A stretch of 19,857 nt of DNA, taken from positions 1 through 19,857 of the forward strand of contig NZ_CAKRAH010000050.1 in assembly GCF_934294775.1 (NCBI RefSeq). Direction: 5' to 3'. Numbering within the stretch: the first letter of the stretch is position 1; each line of letters begins with the position of its first letter. A program made the translations under genes and the position numbers. This DNA comes from an uncultured Dorea sp. GTDB lineage: Bacteria > Bacillota > Clostridia > Lachnospirales > Lachnospiraceae. The notes under the pieces are model-generated. The model did no database searches and was not told where the DNA came from. It saw only the letters and a list, made by a program, of their open reading frames with translations. This document shows, piece by piece, positions 1 to 8,119 of the stretch.

Positions 1-625
1 TTACGACGTCTCTGGCATCTGCACACAGTGCTTCTTTTTCGCCGGATACCAGCGAACCTGCCCGGTCAAAGAATTCTGTACGCACAGGGCCTGGACATAC
101 TGCTGTAACAGAGATTCCTTTTTTACGGACTTCCTTTTCAAGTGCATGGGAAAAGCTTAATACATAAGCTTTGGACGCTGCGTAAACGGCAAATCCAGGC
201 TGTGGACAGAATGCAGCCGCAGAAGCCAGCTGAATGATCCGGCTGCCTTTTCTCATATATGGAAGGCATACGCAGGTCATACGGGTTAATGCATTGCAAT
301 TCAAATCAACCATTCCGCATTGCTCCTTTGTATCCAATTCACTTATGACACCGATTTTTCCGTATCCGGCTGTGTTTACAAGCATACGGATATTGGCTTC
401 GTTACGCGAAAGTTCACGTTCTATTTTTTCAAATATATAATCTCTTTGAAGATCACCGTCAAAGATCCGTATGGGAATATGGATTTCCTGCTGAAGTTCT
501 TTCAGCCGTCCGGTACGTCTGGCAATCACCCACAATTCATCCAGATTCTTATACAGATGCGGAATCTGAAGTGCGAATTCCTTACCCATTCCGGATGAAG
601 CGCCTGTAACAATTGCAATGTTCAT
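1..625 (-). CDS. Short-chain dehydrogenase/reductase (SDR), 3' end cut by window edge
   Basis: Cytoplasmic NAD(P)-dependent oxidoreductase of the classical SDR fold; the substrate cannot be told from sequence. The 208 visible residues start with the cofactor-binding glycine motif TGASSGMG (residues 7-14). NTAG follows at 84-87 (the family usually has NNAG), with Asn109, a likely catalytic Ser135, and YAASK with Tyr148 and Lys152, then the PGPVRT segment at 178-183. Classical SDRs are about 250 residues, so roughly 40-50 C-terminal residues lie beyond base 1. The start is the ATG at 623-625, preceded by an AGAGGTG ribosome site that lies within the last codons and stop of the upstream YgiQ gene; only 4 nt separate the two genes. 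This suggests the gene is the last or a late member of the rsmF-pseudouridine synthase-ygiQ run. Family confidence is high; the specific reaction is unknown. Confidence 0.9.
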   Translation of the reverse strand, partial: MNIAIVTGASSGMGKEFALQIPHLYKNLDELWVIARRTGRLKELQQEIHIPIRIFDGDLQRDYIFEKIERELSRNEANIRMLVNTAGYGKIGVISELDTKEQCGMVDLNCNALTRMTCVCLPYMRKGSRIIQLASAAAFCPQPGFAVYAASKAYVLSFSHALEKEVRKKGISVTAVCPGPVRTEFFDRAGSLVSGEKEALCADARDVV

Positions 626-629
626 AGGA

Positions 630-2624
630 TCACCTCTTCTTGTGTACATTTCGTATTGCTTTTTTCTTATGGTTTGATTTGTGATTCACAGCACCTGTAT
701 TAGAAAACTTTTTCGTGTTTTTGCTACGGCTGCTGGTTGTACGACGTTTATTGTTAGCTTCTGCATCGTTATCTTTGCTGCTCTTTTTTCCGTTATTTTC
801 TTTATATGATGCCTTTCCTTCCATTTTTCTTGGTCTGATCAGGCAGTGTTTGTCAAAGCCGACAAGATCCATGCGGTGTGCTTTTTTCAGAGCCTCCATG
901 ACAAGATCATAGTTCTTTGGATCGCGGTACTGGATCAGTGCTCTTTGCATCGCTTTTTCATGTGGATTCTTCGGTACATATACCGGCTGCATATTTCTTG
1001 GATCAACTCCCGTATAATACATACAGGTAGAAATCGTTGAAGGAGTCGGATAAAAGTCCTGTACCTGCTCCGGCATATAGCCAAGGTCCCGGATGTGTTC
1101 CGCCAGTTCTATCGCATCTTTCATCTTAGATCCCGGATGCGAAGACATCAGATACGGTACCAGATACTGTTCTTTATGAATCTTCTGATTCATCTTATTA
1201 TATTTTTGGACAAATTCTTTGTATACACCATTTTCCGGTTTGCCCATGAGTTTAAGAACGTCGTCCGATACATGCTCCGGTGCTACTTTCAGCTGGCCGC
1301 TTACATGATAACGGCAAAGTTCTTCCAGAAATGTATCATTTTTATCGGCTACGACATAGTCAAAGCGGATTCCGGAACGGATGAATACCTTCTTTACTTT
1401 TGGAATATCGCGAAGCTCCCGCAAAAGTTTTACATAATCTCTGTGGTCGACTTTCAGATTCGGACAAGGTTTCGGGAACAGACACTGGCGGTTTTTACAT
1501 ACACCTCGTGTGAGCTGTTTCTGGCAGGATGGCTGCCGGAAGTTCGCCGTCGGTCCCCCTACATCGTGGATATAGCCCTTAAAGTCTTTGTCATGTGTGA
1601 TCATCTTCGCTTCATCCAGCAGGGATTCATGACTTCTGACCTGCATAATACGTCCCTGGTGGAACGTCAGCGCGCAGAAACTACATCCTCCAAAGCATCC
1701 TCTGTTACTGATCAGACTGAATTTTACTTCAGAGATGGCAGGTACGCCTCCGTCCTTTTCATAAGAAGGATGATAGGTCCGCATATATGGAAGTCCGTAT
1801 ACGTCATCCATCTCATCCTGTGAAAGTGGTGTGGCCGGAGGATTCTGTACAACGTATAAATGATCATTATACGGCTCGACCAGTCTTTTTCCTGAAAATG
1901 GATCTGTATTACAGTACTGTACATAAAAGCTTCGCGCATAAGAAAGCTTGTCCTGTTTCATTTCTTCATATCCCGGAAGGATCTCCGCATCATACACACT
2001 TTCCAGACTCTTAGTTTTATATACCGTTCCGGGGATAAATGTAATATCACTGACAGCAATTCCACTGTCTAATGCTTCAGCGATCTCAATGATGGAATGC
2101 TCTCCCATTCCATATGAGATCAGATCTGCTCCGGAATCCAGCAGTATAGATCGTTTTAATTTGTCAGACCAGTAATCGTAATGAGCCATTCTGCGCAGAC
2201 TCGCTTCGATCCCGCCGAGAATGATCGGTGTTTTCTTATATACCTGTCTGATCAGGTTGCTATATACGACTGCCGCATAGTCCGGACGTTTTCCCATGAC
2301 ACCACCCGGTGTGTATGCATCGGTTCTTCTGTGTTTTTTTGAAACCGAATAGTGGTTCACCATGGAGTCCATATTACCGGCAGAAACCATAAATCCAAGC
2401 CGCGGCTCTCCGAGAATCGTAATACTGTTCTTATCTTTCCAGTCCGGCTGTGCAATGATCCCTACTTTAAAGCCATGTGCCTCCAGAAGCCTGGTGATGA
2501 TGGCGTGTCCGAAAGACGGATGATCTACATACGCATCACCGGAAATATATACAAAATCCAGCTGGTCCCATCCCCGTTCTTCCATATCTTTTTTGCAGAT
2601 TGGTAAAAATCTATTTTCTGACAT
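630..2624 (-). CDS. YgiQ family radical SAM protein (UPF0313)
   Basis: A predicted radical S-adenosylmethionine enzyme of the YgiQ family; the reaction and substrate are not established as far as I know. At 664 residues it is in the family range. An N-terminal domain (about 1-290) precedes the radical-SAM core, whose cluster motif is CX3CX2C at Cys310, Cys314 and Cys317 (NRGCFGGCSFC). A second cysteine group, Cys367, Cys376, Cys381 and Cys387, could hold another cluster or a metal. The last 65-70 residues form a Lys/Arg/Asn/Ser-rich, low-complexity basic tail that looks disordered and could contact nucleic acid (inference). The ATG at 2622-2624 has GAGGAG about 7 nt upstream and overlaps the end of the pseudouridine synthase gene by 14 nt, so the pair is probably translationally coupled. 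Placement among rRNA-modification genes hints at, but does not prove, an RNA-related role. Confidence 0.93.
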   Translation of the reverse strand: MSENRFLPICKKDMEERGWDQLDFVYISGDAYVDHPSFGHAIITRLLEAHGFKVGIIAQPDWKDKNSITILGEPRLGFMVSAGNMDSMVNHYSVSKKHRRTDAYTPGGVMGKRPDYAAVVYSNLIRQVYKKTPIILGGIEASLRRMAHYDYWSDKLKRSILLDSGADLISYGMGEHSIIEIAEALDSGIAVSDITFIPGTVYKTKSLESVYDAEILPGYEEMKQDKLSYARSFYVQYCNTDPFSGKRLVEPYNDHLYVVQNPPATPLSQDEMDDVYGLPYMRTYHPSYEKDGGVPAISEVKFSLISNRGCFGGCSFCALTFHQGRIMQVRSHESLLDEAKMITHDKDFKGYIHDVGGPTANFRQPSCQKQLTRGVCKNRQCLFPKPCPNLKVDHRDYVKLLRELRDIPKVKKVFIRSGIRFDYVVADKNDTFLEELCRYHVSGQLKVAPEHVSDDVLKLMGKPENGVYKEFVQKYNKMNQKIHKEQYLVPYLMSSHPGSKMKDAIELAEHIRDLGYMPEQVQDFYPTPSTISTCMYYTGVDPRNMQPVYVPKNPHEKAMQRALIQYRDPKNYDLVMEALKKAHRMDLVGFDKHCLIRPRKMEGKASYKENNGKKSSKDNDAEANNKRRTTSSRSKNTKKFSNTGAVNHKSNHKKKAIRNVHKKR

Positions 2625-3327
2625 GTTCCATCTCCTCTTTGGTTAACGGCCGGTATTCTCCCGGCTTCAAGTTTTCATCCAGGCATAAAGTTCCCATACG
2701 TTCACGCTTCAGATAAGTCACTTCTTTTCCAACGGCAAGAAACATTCTTTTTACCTGATGGAATTTTCCTTCATGAATAGTAAGTCTGATCTGTGATTCA
2801 TCTGCACTTGTCAGTATCTCAAGACTTGCGGGTCTGGTCATCTCGGGCTTGTCTTCTGTTCCGATATTAAGACCCTTTTCGAATTGTTTTACATCTTCTT
2901 CTGTTACTTTTCCACGGATCTTTGCATAATATACTTTATCTACATGCTTTTTCGGAGCAAGAAGCCTGTGTGCCAGATCTCCGTCATTGGTGATCAGAAG
3001 AAGTCCTTCGGTATCTTTATCAAGTCTTCCTACCGGAAAGAGATCTTTTCTTTTTTTGTCTTTGATCAGATCCAGAACCGTTGTATCTTTCCTGTCTTCT
3101 GTTGCGGAAATTACTCCGGCTGGCTTATTCAGCATATAGTATTCATAAGACACATAGGAAACCGGCTGGCCGTTTGCCATAATTTCATCCTGGTTTTCAT
3201 CGATTTTTGTATCAGCGGCCTTTACAACGGTCCCATTTACAGATATGTTGCCCTGTCTGATCTTTTTTTTCACTTCCTGACGGGTTCCGATACCCATTTC
3301 CGCCAGATATTTATCCAGACGCATCAT
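2611..3327 (-). CDS. rRNA pseudouridine synthase, RsuA/RluB/E/F family
   Basis: Converts a uridine in rRNA to pseudouridine in the cytoplasm. The 238-residue protein has an N-terminal S4 RNA-binding domain (MRLDKYLAEMGIGTR onward, with the IRQGNISVNG turn). The catalytic domain carries the signature GRLDKDTEGLLLITNDG, whose first Asp (about residue 103 from this start) is the family nucleophile, and a later KFHQVKRMF segment. The sequence does not say whether the target is 16S or 23S rRNA. An in-frame ATG lies 18 nt further upstream (3345), but it falls on the GGAGG ribosome site (3339-3343) and has no site of its own. I therefore start at the ATGATG at 3327, which has GGAGG 11 nt upstream and lies 2 nt after the rsmF stop. 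The 3' end overlaps ygiQ by 14 nt. Confidence 0.93.
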   Translation of the reverse strand: MMRLDKYLAEMGIGTRQEVKKKIRQGNISVNGTVVKAADTKIDENQDEIMANGQPVSYVSYEYYMLNKPAGVISATEDRKDTTVLDLIKDKKRKDLFPVGRLDKDTEGLLLITNDGDLAHRLLAPKKHVDKVYYAKIRGKVTEEDVKQFEKGLNIGTEDKPEMTRPASLEILTSADESQIRLTIHEGKFHQVKRMFLAVGKEVTYLKRERMGTLCLDENLKPGEYRPLTKEEMEHVRK

Positions 3328-3329
3328 GG

Positions 3330-4706
3330 TTAACAAAGCCTCCATCCCGGAAGATACTTATTTTTCAGTGTTCCACCAGATACTTTTCCCCATCCAAGTG
3401 GGAAGCCATCTACACACACCAGGTACCAGCCCTTTTCTTTCCGTTCTGTCAGGTCATCTACGTCAAGGGTTTCGCCCTTCAGGTAGCGTCTGACTCTTTC
3501 GTCTTCGCACGGAAGATCGATGATCTGTGTATATTCTTCTTTCTTTAAACACATAGCAAATGCCTGACTTGGTTCAAAACGGTTCTTTTTCAGTTCACCA
3601 AGTAAAAGTCCTGTCCGCAGGAAACGGATGCCTCTTACATCTGGAAGTCCCTCCGGCATATAATAGATACGTTCACCGTGGATATCCAGTCTGGATGCGT
3701 CCAGCTTCCATGATACCTGCTTCATGAATTCTTCTAATTCTGCCGGAAGCTTTCCGTTTTTCTTTTTTGCTTTTAATTCTCTTAGCGGAAGTGGATCACC
3801 TTTTTGCAGTAATGCAACATAATGCCCCTCCCCCTTCATCTTATGAGGAAAGATGCGGACAGTTTTACGAAGCTCTTCGTCTTTTTCTTCTGTTACTTCC
3901 GGTATGCCCGGGCAGAACCCTTCATATGGTTCCATTGCCAGGACATGGAACTCAGGGTATTCCCGTTTCAGGTGTTCAATGATTTTTTCGTTTTCACTTG
4001 GATCAAATGTACATGTTGAATACAGCATAAGACCACCTGGTTTTAACATCCTCGCAGCCTGCAGGATAATATTTCTCTGCAGATTGCTGAAAAATGCCGG
4101 CCCATGTTCTTCCCATGCTTTTACCATCTTCTTGTCTTTCCGGAACATTCCTTCTCCGGAACAAGGTGCATCGATCAGGATCTTATCAAAATACTCGGTA
4201 AAATAATTCTCCAGACGTCCCGGTTCTTCGCTTAGTACCAGGACATTTCCAATACCGAATACTTCGATATTCTTTAAAAGGCCTTTCGCTCTGGAGCTGC
4301 TGATATCATTGGCGATCAGAACTCCTTCTCCTTTCAGTTTTGCTCCAAGTTCGGTTGCTTTTCCACCCGGTGCTGCACATACGTCCAGTACCTTGTCTCC
4401 CGGTTCGACCGGAAGACGGTTTGCAGGTGTCATGGCACTTGGCTCCTGGAGATAATATAATCCTGCGAAATAATATGGATGCTTGGCCGGAGATACTTTA
4501 TCTCCATCATAGTAAAAGCCATTTTCAATCCATGGGATTTTCTTTATCTCAAATGGACAAATCTTTTCAAATTCTTCTACGGAGATTTTTCCTGTATTAA
4601 CACGCATACCATAATATCTTGGTTCCTCATAGCAGGCGATATACGCATCGAACTCATCTCCGAGAAGTGCACGCATCTTTTCTTCAAATGCTGCTGGCAG
4701 ATTCAT
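3330..4706 (-). CDS. rsmF: RsmF/RsmB (NOP2/Sun) family rRNA cytosine-C5 methyltransferase
   Basis: SAM-dependent enzyme that places 5-methylcytosine in rRNA. The SAM-binding motif VLDVCAAPGGKATE lies at residues 106-119. The two family cysteines are present: Cys182 in DAPCSGEGMFRK (motif IV) and Cys232 in YSTCTF (motif VI), which is the expected nucleophile. The roughly 170 residues after the catalytic core match the extra C-terminal, PUA-like region typical of RsmF rather than RsmB. The length of 458 residues fits. The ATG at 4706 has GGAGG 9 nt upstream. It heads a tight run with the pseudouridine synthase and ygiQ. I see no clear terminator between pepD and this gene and only a poor promoter, so part of its transcription may come from pepD. 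The exact modified base is not determinable here; the symbol is given by homology. Confidence 0.9.
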   Translation of the reverse strand: MNLPAAFEEKMRALLGDEFDAYIACYEEPRYYGMRVNTGKISVEEFEKICPFEIKKIPWIENGFYYDGDKVSPAKHPYYFAGLYYLQEPSAMTPANRLPVEPGDKVLDVCAAPGGKATELGAKLKGEGVLIANDISSSRAKGLLKNIEVFGIGNVLVLSEEPGRLENYFTEYFDKILIDAPCSGEGMFRKDKKMVKAWEEHGPAFFSNLQRNIILQAARMLKPGGLMLYSTCTFDPSENEKIIEHLKREYPEFHVLAMEPYEGFCPGIPEVTEEKDEELRKTVRIFPHKMKGEGHYVALLQKGDPLPLRELKAKKKNGKLPAELEEFMKQVSWKLDASRLDIHGERIYYMPEGLPDVRGIRFLRTGLLLGELKKNRFEPSQAFAMCLKKEEYTQIIDLPCEDERVRRYLKGETLDVDDLTERKEKGWYLVCVDGFPLGWGKVSGGTLKNKYLPGWRLC

Positions 4707-4787
4707 ATATTTTTTCCTCCGTCATTTCTAATTGTACTCTTGAACTTTTTGATGTTTGATTTTATGAGTACTGTTTATTGTTCGTTT

Positions 4788-6236
4788 CTATTTACAGTTT
4801 TTCAAAACCAGTTTCAGGAATTCCCAGCTTCTCTGTGTCGAAGCAATATCCAGACGTTCATTAAAGGAATGAATGTCCAAAACATCCGGGCCACAGGATA
4901 CACAGTCAAGATCCGGGCGTTTCCCAAGGAACAGTCCACACTCAAGTCCGCCGTGGATGATGCAGATTTCTGGATCTTTCTTATACACTTCTTTATAAGC
5001 AGCTTCCATAATCGGTCTAAGCTGTGAATCCGGATTATACTGCCATGCAGGGTAAGTGCTCGAAATTGTTCCTGTTCCTCCGAAAGCTTTTGTCACAGCA
5101 TCTACCTGTTCCAGAATCTGCTGTTTTCTGCTGTCTACAGAGCTGCGGATCAGGAATGCTGCTTCAACACCGTTCTCTTTCATCTCTACAGTTCCAAGAT
5201 TCAGGGAAGTTTCTGCAGCACCGGCTACCTTACGGCTGTATTCCTGAAGTCCGTTTGGGCATGCAGCAAGGAATCCAACGACTCTTTTCGTAGTATCTTT
5301 TGAGAACACTTCGATATCTTTCTCTTTTGTTGTCTGTACATTTACGGTAAGTCCTGGCTCTTCTCCCATGAATTCTGTATTCCAGATAGCTTCCATATCA
5401 CGGATCATTGAAACAATCTTTTCTGCATCATTTTCAGCAACTACGATAGAAGCCACAGCCTCCATTGCGATGACATTATCCTTGGATCCACCATATATCT
5501 CACTTAAGTAAATTTCAGCCTCGCTTTCCATATGATAAAGCAGGCGTCCCATCATTTTATTAGCATTTCCACGTTGTCTGTGAATCTCTTCTCCGGAATG
5601 GCCGCCAAGTAATCCTTTGATCTGGATCTCAATCTTTTCTCCGGATACAGTTTCTTTTTCTACCGGGATCAGTGACTGGTAACGCACACCACCGGCGCAT
5701 CCGACGGTTAAGGTTCTTTCTTCTTCGGAATCAATATTGATTAGTTTTTTCCCTTTTAATACGGACAGATCAATCGCTTCGGCGCCGTCCATCCCAAGTT
5801 CTTCATCAACAGTGAATACGACCTCCACCGGTGGATGCGGGATATCATTGCTGTCCATTAACGCAAGTGCCATCGCAACAGCAATTCCGTCATCTCCACC
5901 AAGCGTGGTATCTTTTGCTTTCAGATATCCATCTTCTACATATAATTTTAATCCGTCTTTTTTAAAGTCATGGTCTGAATCCGATGTTTTTTCACATACC
6001 ATATCCATATGTCCCTGAAGGATAACCGGCTCACCGTCTTCATAGCCTTCTGTTCCAGGCTGGAAGATGATAACGTTATTCACTTCATCCTGAATCACTT
6101 TCAGGTCACGATCTTTGGCAAATTTTACAAGATAATCGCTGATTCTTTTTGTATCCATGCTTCCTCTTGGAATTGCACTGATTTCTTCAAAAAAGCGGAA
6201 GACTTCTTTTGGTTCTATTTCATTTAATACTGACAT
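4788..6236 (-). CDS. pepD: Aminoacyl-histidine dipeptidase (PepD, M20 family)
   Basis: Cytoplasmic di-zinc peptidase that cleaves dipeptides such as Xaa-His (carnosinase type) in peptide salvage. The 482-residue length matches the family. Metal and catalytic motifs are in order: LQGHMDMVC with His76 and Asp78, LGGDDGIAV with bridging Asp115/Asp116, and TVDEELGMDGA with the general-base and ligand pair Glu145/Glu146. A C-terminal HGGLECGLF follows, then DIHSFNE, which supplies the last zinc-ligand His. The roughly 200-residue lid between the halves of the catalytic domain is present. The ATG at 6236 has AAGGAG 8-9 nt upstream, and a sigma-A-like promoter lies 35-63 nt upstream. The gene appears intact. 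It is transcribed alone or reads through into rsmF, because no intrinsic terminator is visible in the 81-bp gap after its stop. Confidence 0.94.
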   Translation of the reverse strand: MSVLNEIEPKEVFRFFEEISAIPRGSMDTKRISDYLVKFAKDRDLKVIQDEVNNVIIFQPGTEGYEDGEPVILQGHMDMVCEKTSDSDHDFKKDGLKLYVEDGYLKAKDTTLGGDDGIAVAMALALMDSNDIPHPPVEVVFTVDEELGMDGAEAIDLSVLKGKKLINIDSEEERTLTVGCAGGVRYQSLIPVEKETVSGEKIEIQIKGLLGGHSGEEIHRQRGNANKMMGRLLYHMESEAEIYLSEIYGGSKDNVIAMEAVASIVVAENDAEKIVSMIRDMEAIWNTEFMGEEPGLTVNVQTTKEKDIEVFSKDTTKRVVGFLAACPNGLQEYSRKVAGAAETSLNLGTVEMKENGVEAAFLIRSSVDSRKQQILEQVDAVTKAFGGTGTISSTYPAWQYNPDSQLRPIMEAAYKEVYKKDPEICIIHGGLECGLFLGKRPDLDCVSCGPDVLDIHSFNERLDIASTQRSWEFLKLVLKNCK

Positions 6237-6270
6237 TTTTTACACTCCTTCTTACATTACGCTGTTATCT

Positions 6271-6299
6271 ATTATCTAACAGACTTCTAAAAAAATCAA
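6271..6299 (-). promoter_or_regulatory. Sigma-A promoter for pepD
   Basis: On the minus strand a TTGATT -35 box (6294-6299) and a GATAAT -10 box (6271-6276) are separated by exactly 17 nt. This places the transcript start about 28 nt before the pepD ATG. The -35 box matches 4/6 and the -10 box 5/6 of consensus. Confidence 0.6.
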
Positions 6300-6386
6300 C
6301 TGATATAAGCGGCTGTACACACATAATCATAATTTGCAGTTACTGTTCACTCAGCATAGAAACACCCACTGTGCAGACAATAGGAA

Positions 6387-6416
6387 TTAATACTTTTGTG
6401 ATTTTTATCATATAAA
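6387..6416 (+). promoter_or_regulatory. Possible promoter for the YlbJ-like gene
   Basis: TTAATA (6387-6392) and TATAAA (6411-6416) are spaced by 18 nt, 38 nt before the chosen ATG. The match is modest in an AT-rich gap, so this is tentative. The rest of the 6237-6453 gap holds the pepD promoter and nothing else I can identify. Confidence 0.3.
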
Positions 6417-6453
6417 TACATTGACAACTCTCTGTTCCATGGAAAGGTCTGTT

Positions 6454-7404
6454 ATGATAAAACACCGTGTATTGACTATCTTTCTTCTATCCTTTTTTTG
6501 TTTGATGCTTCTATATCCGAAAACGGTATTTCTTGGTGCCAGTGAAGGACTGCTTTTATGGTTTCAGACAGTTCTTCCAACACTTCTGCCCTATATGATA
6601 CTGAATAATCTCATGATACATACTTCTGCTCTTCAATGGATATGCCGGGTGGCAGCTCCAGTTCTTTGTCGTATCTTTGCTACGTCTTATTATGGATCCT
6701 TTGCTGTCCTGAGTGGATTTTTATGTGGATACCCTGTCGGAGCTAAAACGACTTCTGATCTGTTGAAAAAAGGACAGATTACTTATAAGGAAGCCGCCTA
6801 TCTGTTATCATTCTGTAATAATACCAGCCCTGTATTCGTGATCAGCTATGTAGTTCAGCAGAATCTGCAAGATTCGGCACTGACAACACCCTTCCTTCTG
6901 ATCCTCTTTCTTTCCCCGGTATTATCAAGCTTTCTTTTCCGGAAATGTTACTCTTTGCCTGGGAATATCATAACAGAGTCTTCCTTATCTTTCCTGGAAT
7001 CTGATCCGGTTCAAAGAAAACAGGCAGATCTCTTTGACGTATGTATTATGAATGCTTTTGAAGCACTTACCAGGATTGGTGGTTATATGATGCTCTTTAC
7101 CATCGCTATCCGGATTTTATCTGAATTCTTCCCAGAGCATCCGTTTACGCTGCTGCTATATGCAACACTGGAATTAAGCACCGGAATCCGTATGATTGCA
7201 CAGTCTTCTTATCCGGCCGCCTACAAGATCATCTTTTCAGCTTCTTTAACTACATTTGGCGGATGGTGCTGTGTGATGCAGACTCATTCCATGACATCTG
7301 AAACCCACATATCCATGCTTCCATATATAGCAGAAAAACTGGTCACCGCTGTGGTAACCAGTCTCCTTATATCCGCTTACGTCTATTGCTTTTATACGTA
7401 TTAG
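6454..7404 (+). CDS. YlbJ-like integral membrane protein (nucleoside-recognition/Gate domain)
   Basis: A polytopic inner-membrane protein of 316 residues resembling sporulation membrane protein YlbJ and related Gate-domain (nucleoside recognition) proteins. The conserved segment GFLCGYPVGAKTTSDLLKKG (about residues 88-107) and FCNNTSPVFVIS (about 120-131) match the two best-kept YlbJ motifs. Roughly seven to eight hydrophobic helices alternate through the length, starting with a signal-anchor-like helix at about 8-22. B. subtilis YlbJ is required for normal sporulation, but its transported substrate is not known to me. The open frame extends back to a TTG at 6421; I chose the ATG at 6454 because GGAAAGG (6441-6447) sits 6 nt before it. 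It is somewhat shorter than typical YlbJ (about 400 residues), so it may be a YlbJ-like paralogue rather than the orthologue. Its stop is 7 bp from that of the convergent gene. Confidence 0.78.
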   Translation: MIKHRVLTIFLLSFFCLMLLYPKTVFLGASEGLLLWFQTVLPTLLPYMILNNLMIHTSALQWICRVAAPVLCRIFATSYYGSFAVLSGFLCGYPVGAKTTSDLLKKGQITYKEAAYLLSFCNNTSPVFVISYVVQQNLQDSALTTPFLLILFLSPVLSSFLFRKCYSLPGNIITESSLSFLESDPVQRKQADLFDVCIMNAFEALTRIGGYMMLFTIAIRILSEFFPEHPFTLLLYATLELSTGIRMIAQSSYPAAYKIIFSASLTTFGGWCCVMQTHSMTSETHISMLPYIAEKLVTAVVTSLLISAYVYCFYTY

Positions 7405-7411
7405 TCTGACA

Positions 7412-8101
7412 TTAGTCAATCGTATCCTCGCCTGCCAGATCATCATATTCTTCTGCAGGAGCAGCTTCCTGATAATCTTCTTCTGCATAATCTTCTGTCT
7501 GATAATCTTCTACCGGATACTCTTCTGGCACATAGTCATCTGCTTCCTGCTGAGGTTCTTCTGTTGGAATCTCAAGTTCTGCTCGGTTATTGCGGACCAT
7601 GTCATAACATTCCTGAAGAGAATTAACCAGGCTGTCATATTTTGTTGTGTATGTATCTAATGTACGTCCGATGGATGCCTCTGCCTGTGCAAGAAGATCA
7701 TCTGTGTAATTGATCGCACCGATACGGATCTCGTTGGCATCACTTGTTGCATTGTCCAGAATCTGCTGAGCCTGTTCTGTAGCTGTTGTTACGATCTCAT
7801 TAGCCTGTGCATATGCCTGCTGCATGATCTCGTGCTCACTTACCAGCTCACTTGTCTGGATCTTTGCTTCCTGGATCATATTGTCTGCCTTAGCCTGTGC
7901 ATCTGCCAGGATCGCATCCTTATTTGCAATGATCTTCTGATAACGTTTGATCTCATCAGGAGTCTTCATACGCAGCTCTCTTAAAAGCTCATCCATCTGA
8001 TCTTTGTTCACAATGATCTTTGTTGTTGACAGTGGCTGAAATTTACAGCTGTCAATATACTCTTCAATCTCCTCTATAATCTGTTCAATACGGCTACTCA
8101 T
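7412..8101 (-). CDS. Coiled-coil protein with acidic Tyr-rich tail (ATPase subunit H/DivIVA-like)
   Basis: A 229-residue cytoplasmic protein without a catalytic motif. Residues 1-48 are a conserved-looking head containing IIVNKDQMDELLRELR. Residues about 50-170 are a long, Ala/Gln/Glu-rich helix with heptad character, resembling DivIVA, V-ATPase subunit H and F0 subunit b coils. Residues about 176-229 are a strongly acidic, low-complexity tail with repeats of the EDYQTEDYAEEDYQ type. Resemblance to ATPase subunits is probably coiled-coil similarity, not function. The ATG at 8101 has AAAGGAG upstream with a spacing of about 10-12 nt and lies 18 nt after coaD. It is the last gene of the ProXp-ala to coaD run. 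No transmembrane segment or signal peptide is visible. A cell-envelope or division scaffold role is possible but is only inference. Confidence 0.8.
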   Translation of the reverse strand: MSSRIEQIIEEIEEYIDSCKFQPLSTTKIIVNKDQMDELLRELRMKTPDEIKRYQKIIANKDAILADAQAKADNMIQEAKIQTSELVSEHEIMQQAYAQANEIVTTATEQAQQILDNATSDANEIRIGAINYTDDLLAQAEASIGRTLDTYTTKYDSLVNSLQECYDMVRNNRAELEIPTEEPQQEADDYVPEEYPVEDYQTEDYAEEDYQEAAPAEEYDDLAGEDTID

Positions 8102-8119
8102 AATATCTGCACTCTCCTT

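Noticed and set aside
1095..1823. Long plus-strand open frame inside the YgiQ gene, and similar antisense frames elsewhere
   Set aside because: They lie fully within strong coding genes on the other strand, show no family motifs or suitable ribosome sites, and have composition expected from antisense of biased codons.
3328..3345. Longer start (ATG at 3345) for the pseudouridine synthase
   Set aside because: The ATG overlaps the GGAGG that serves the ATGATG at 3327, has no ribosome site of its own, and adds residues before the usual S4-domain start.
4731..4736. TACAAT as a -10 box for rsmF
   Set aside because: The -10-like box has no acceptable -35 at 15-19 nt and no extended TG, so I did not call a promoter.
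6421..6453. TTG start at 6421 for the YlbJ-like protein, and TTGACA at the same place as a -35 box
   Set aside because: No ribosome site precedes the TTG, while GGAAAGG fits the ATG at 6454. No -10 box lies 15-19 nt after the TTGACA.
7400..7425. Small inverted repeat TGAC-atta-GTCA between the convergent stops as a terminator
   Set aside because: A stem of only 4 bp with no T run is not a credible terminator.
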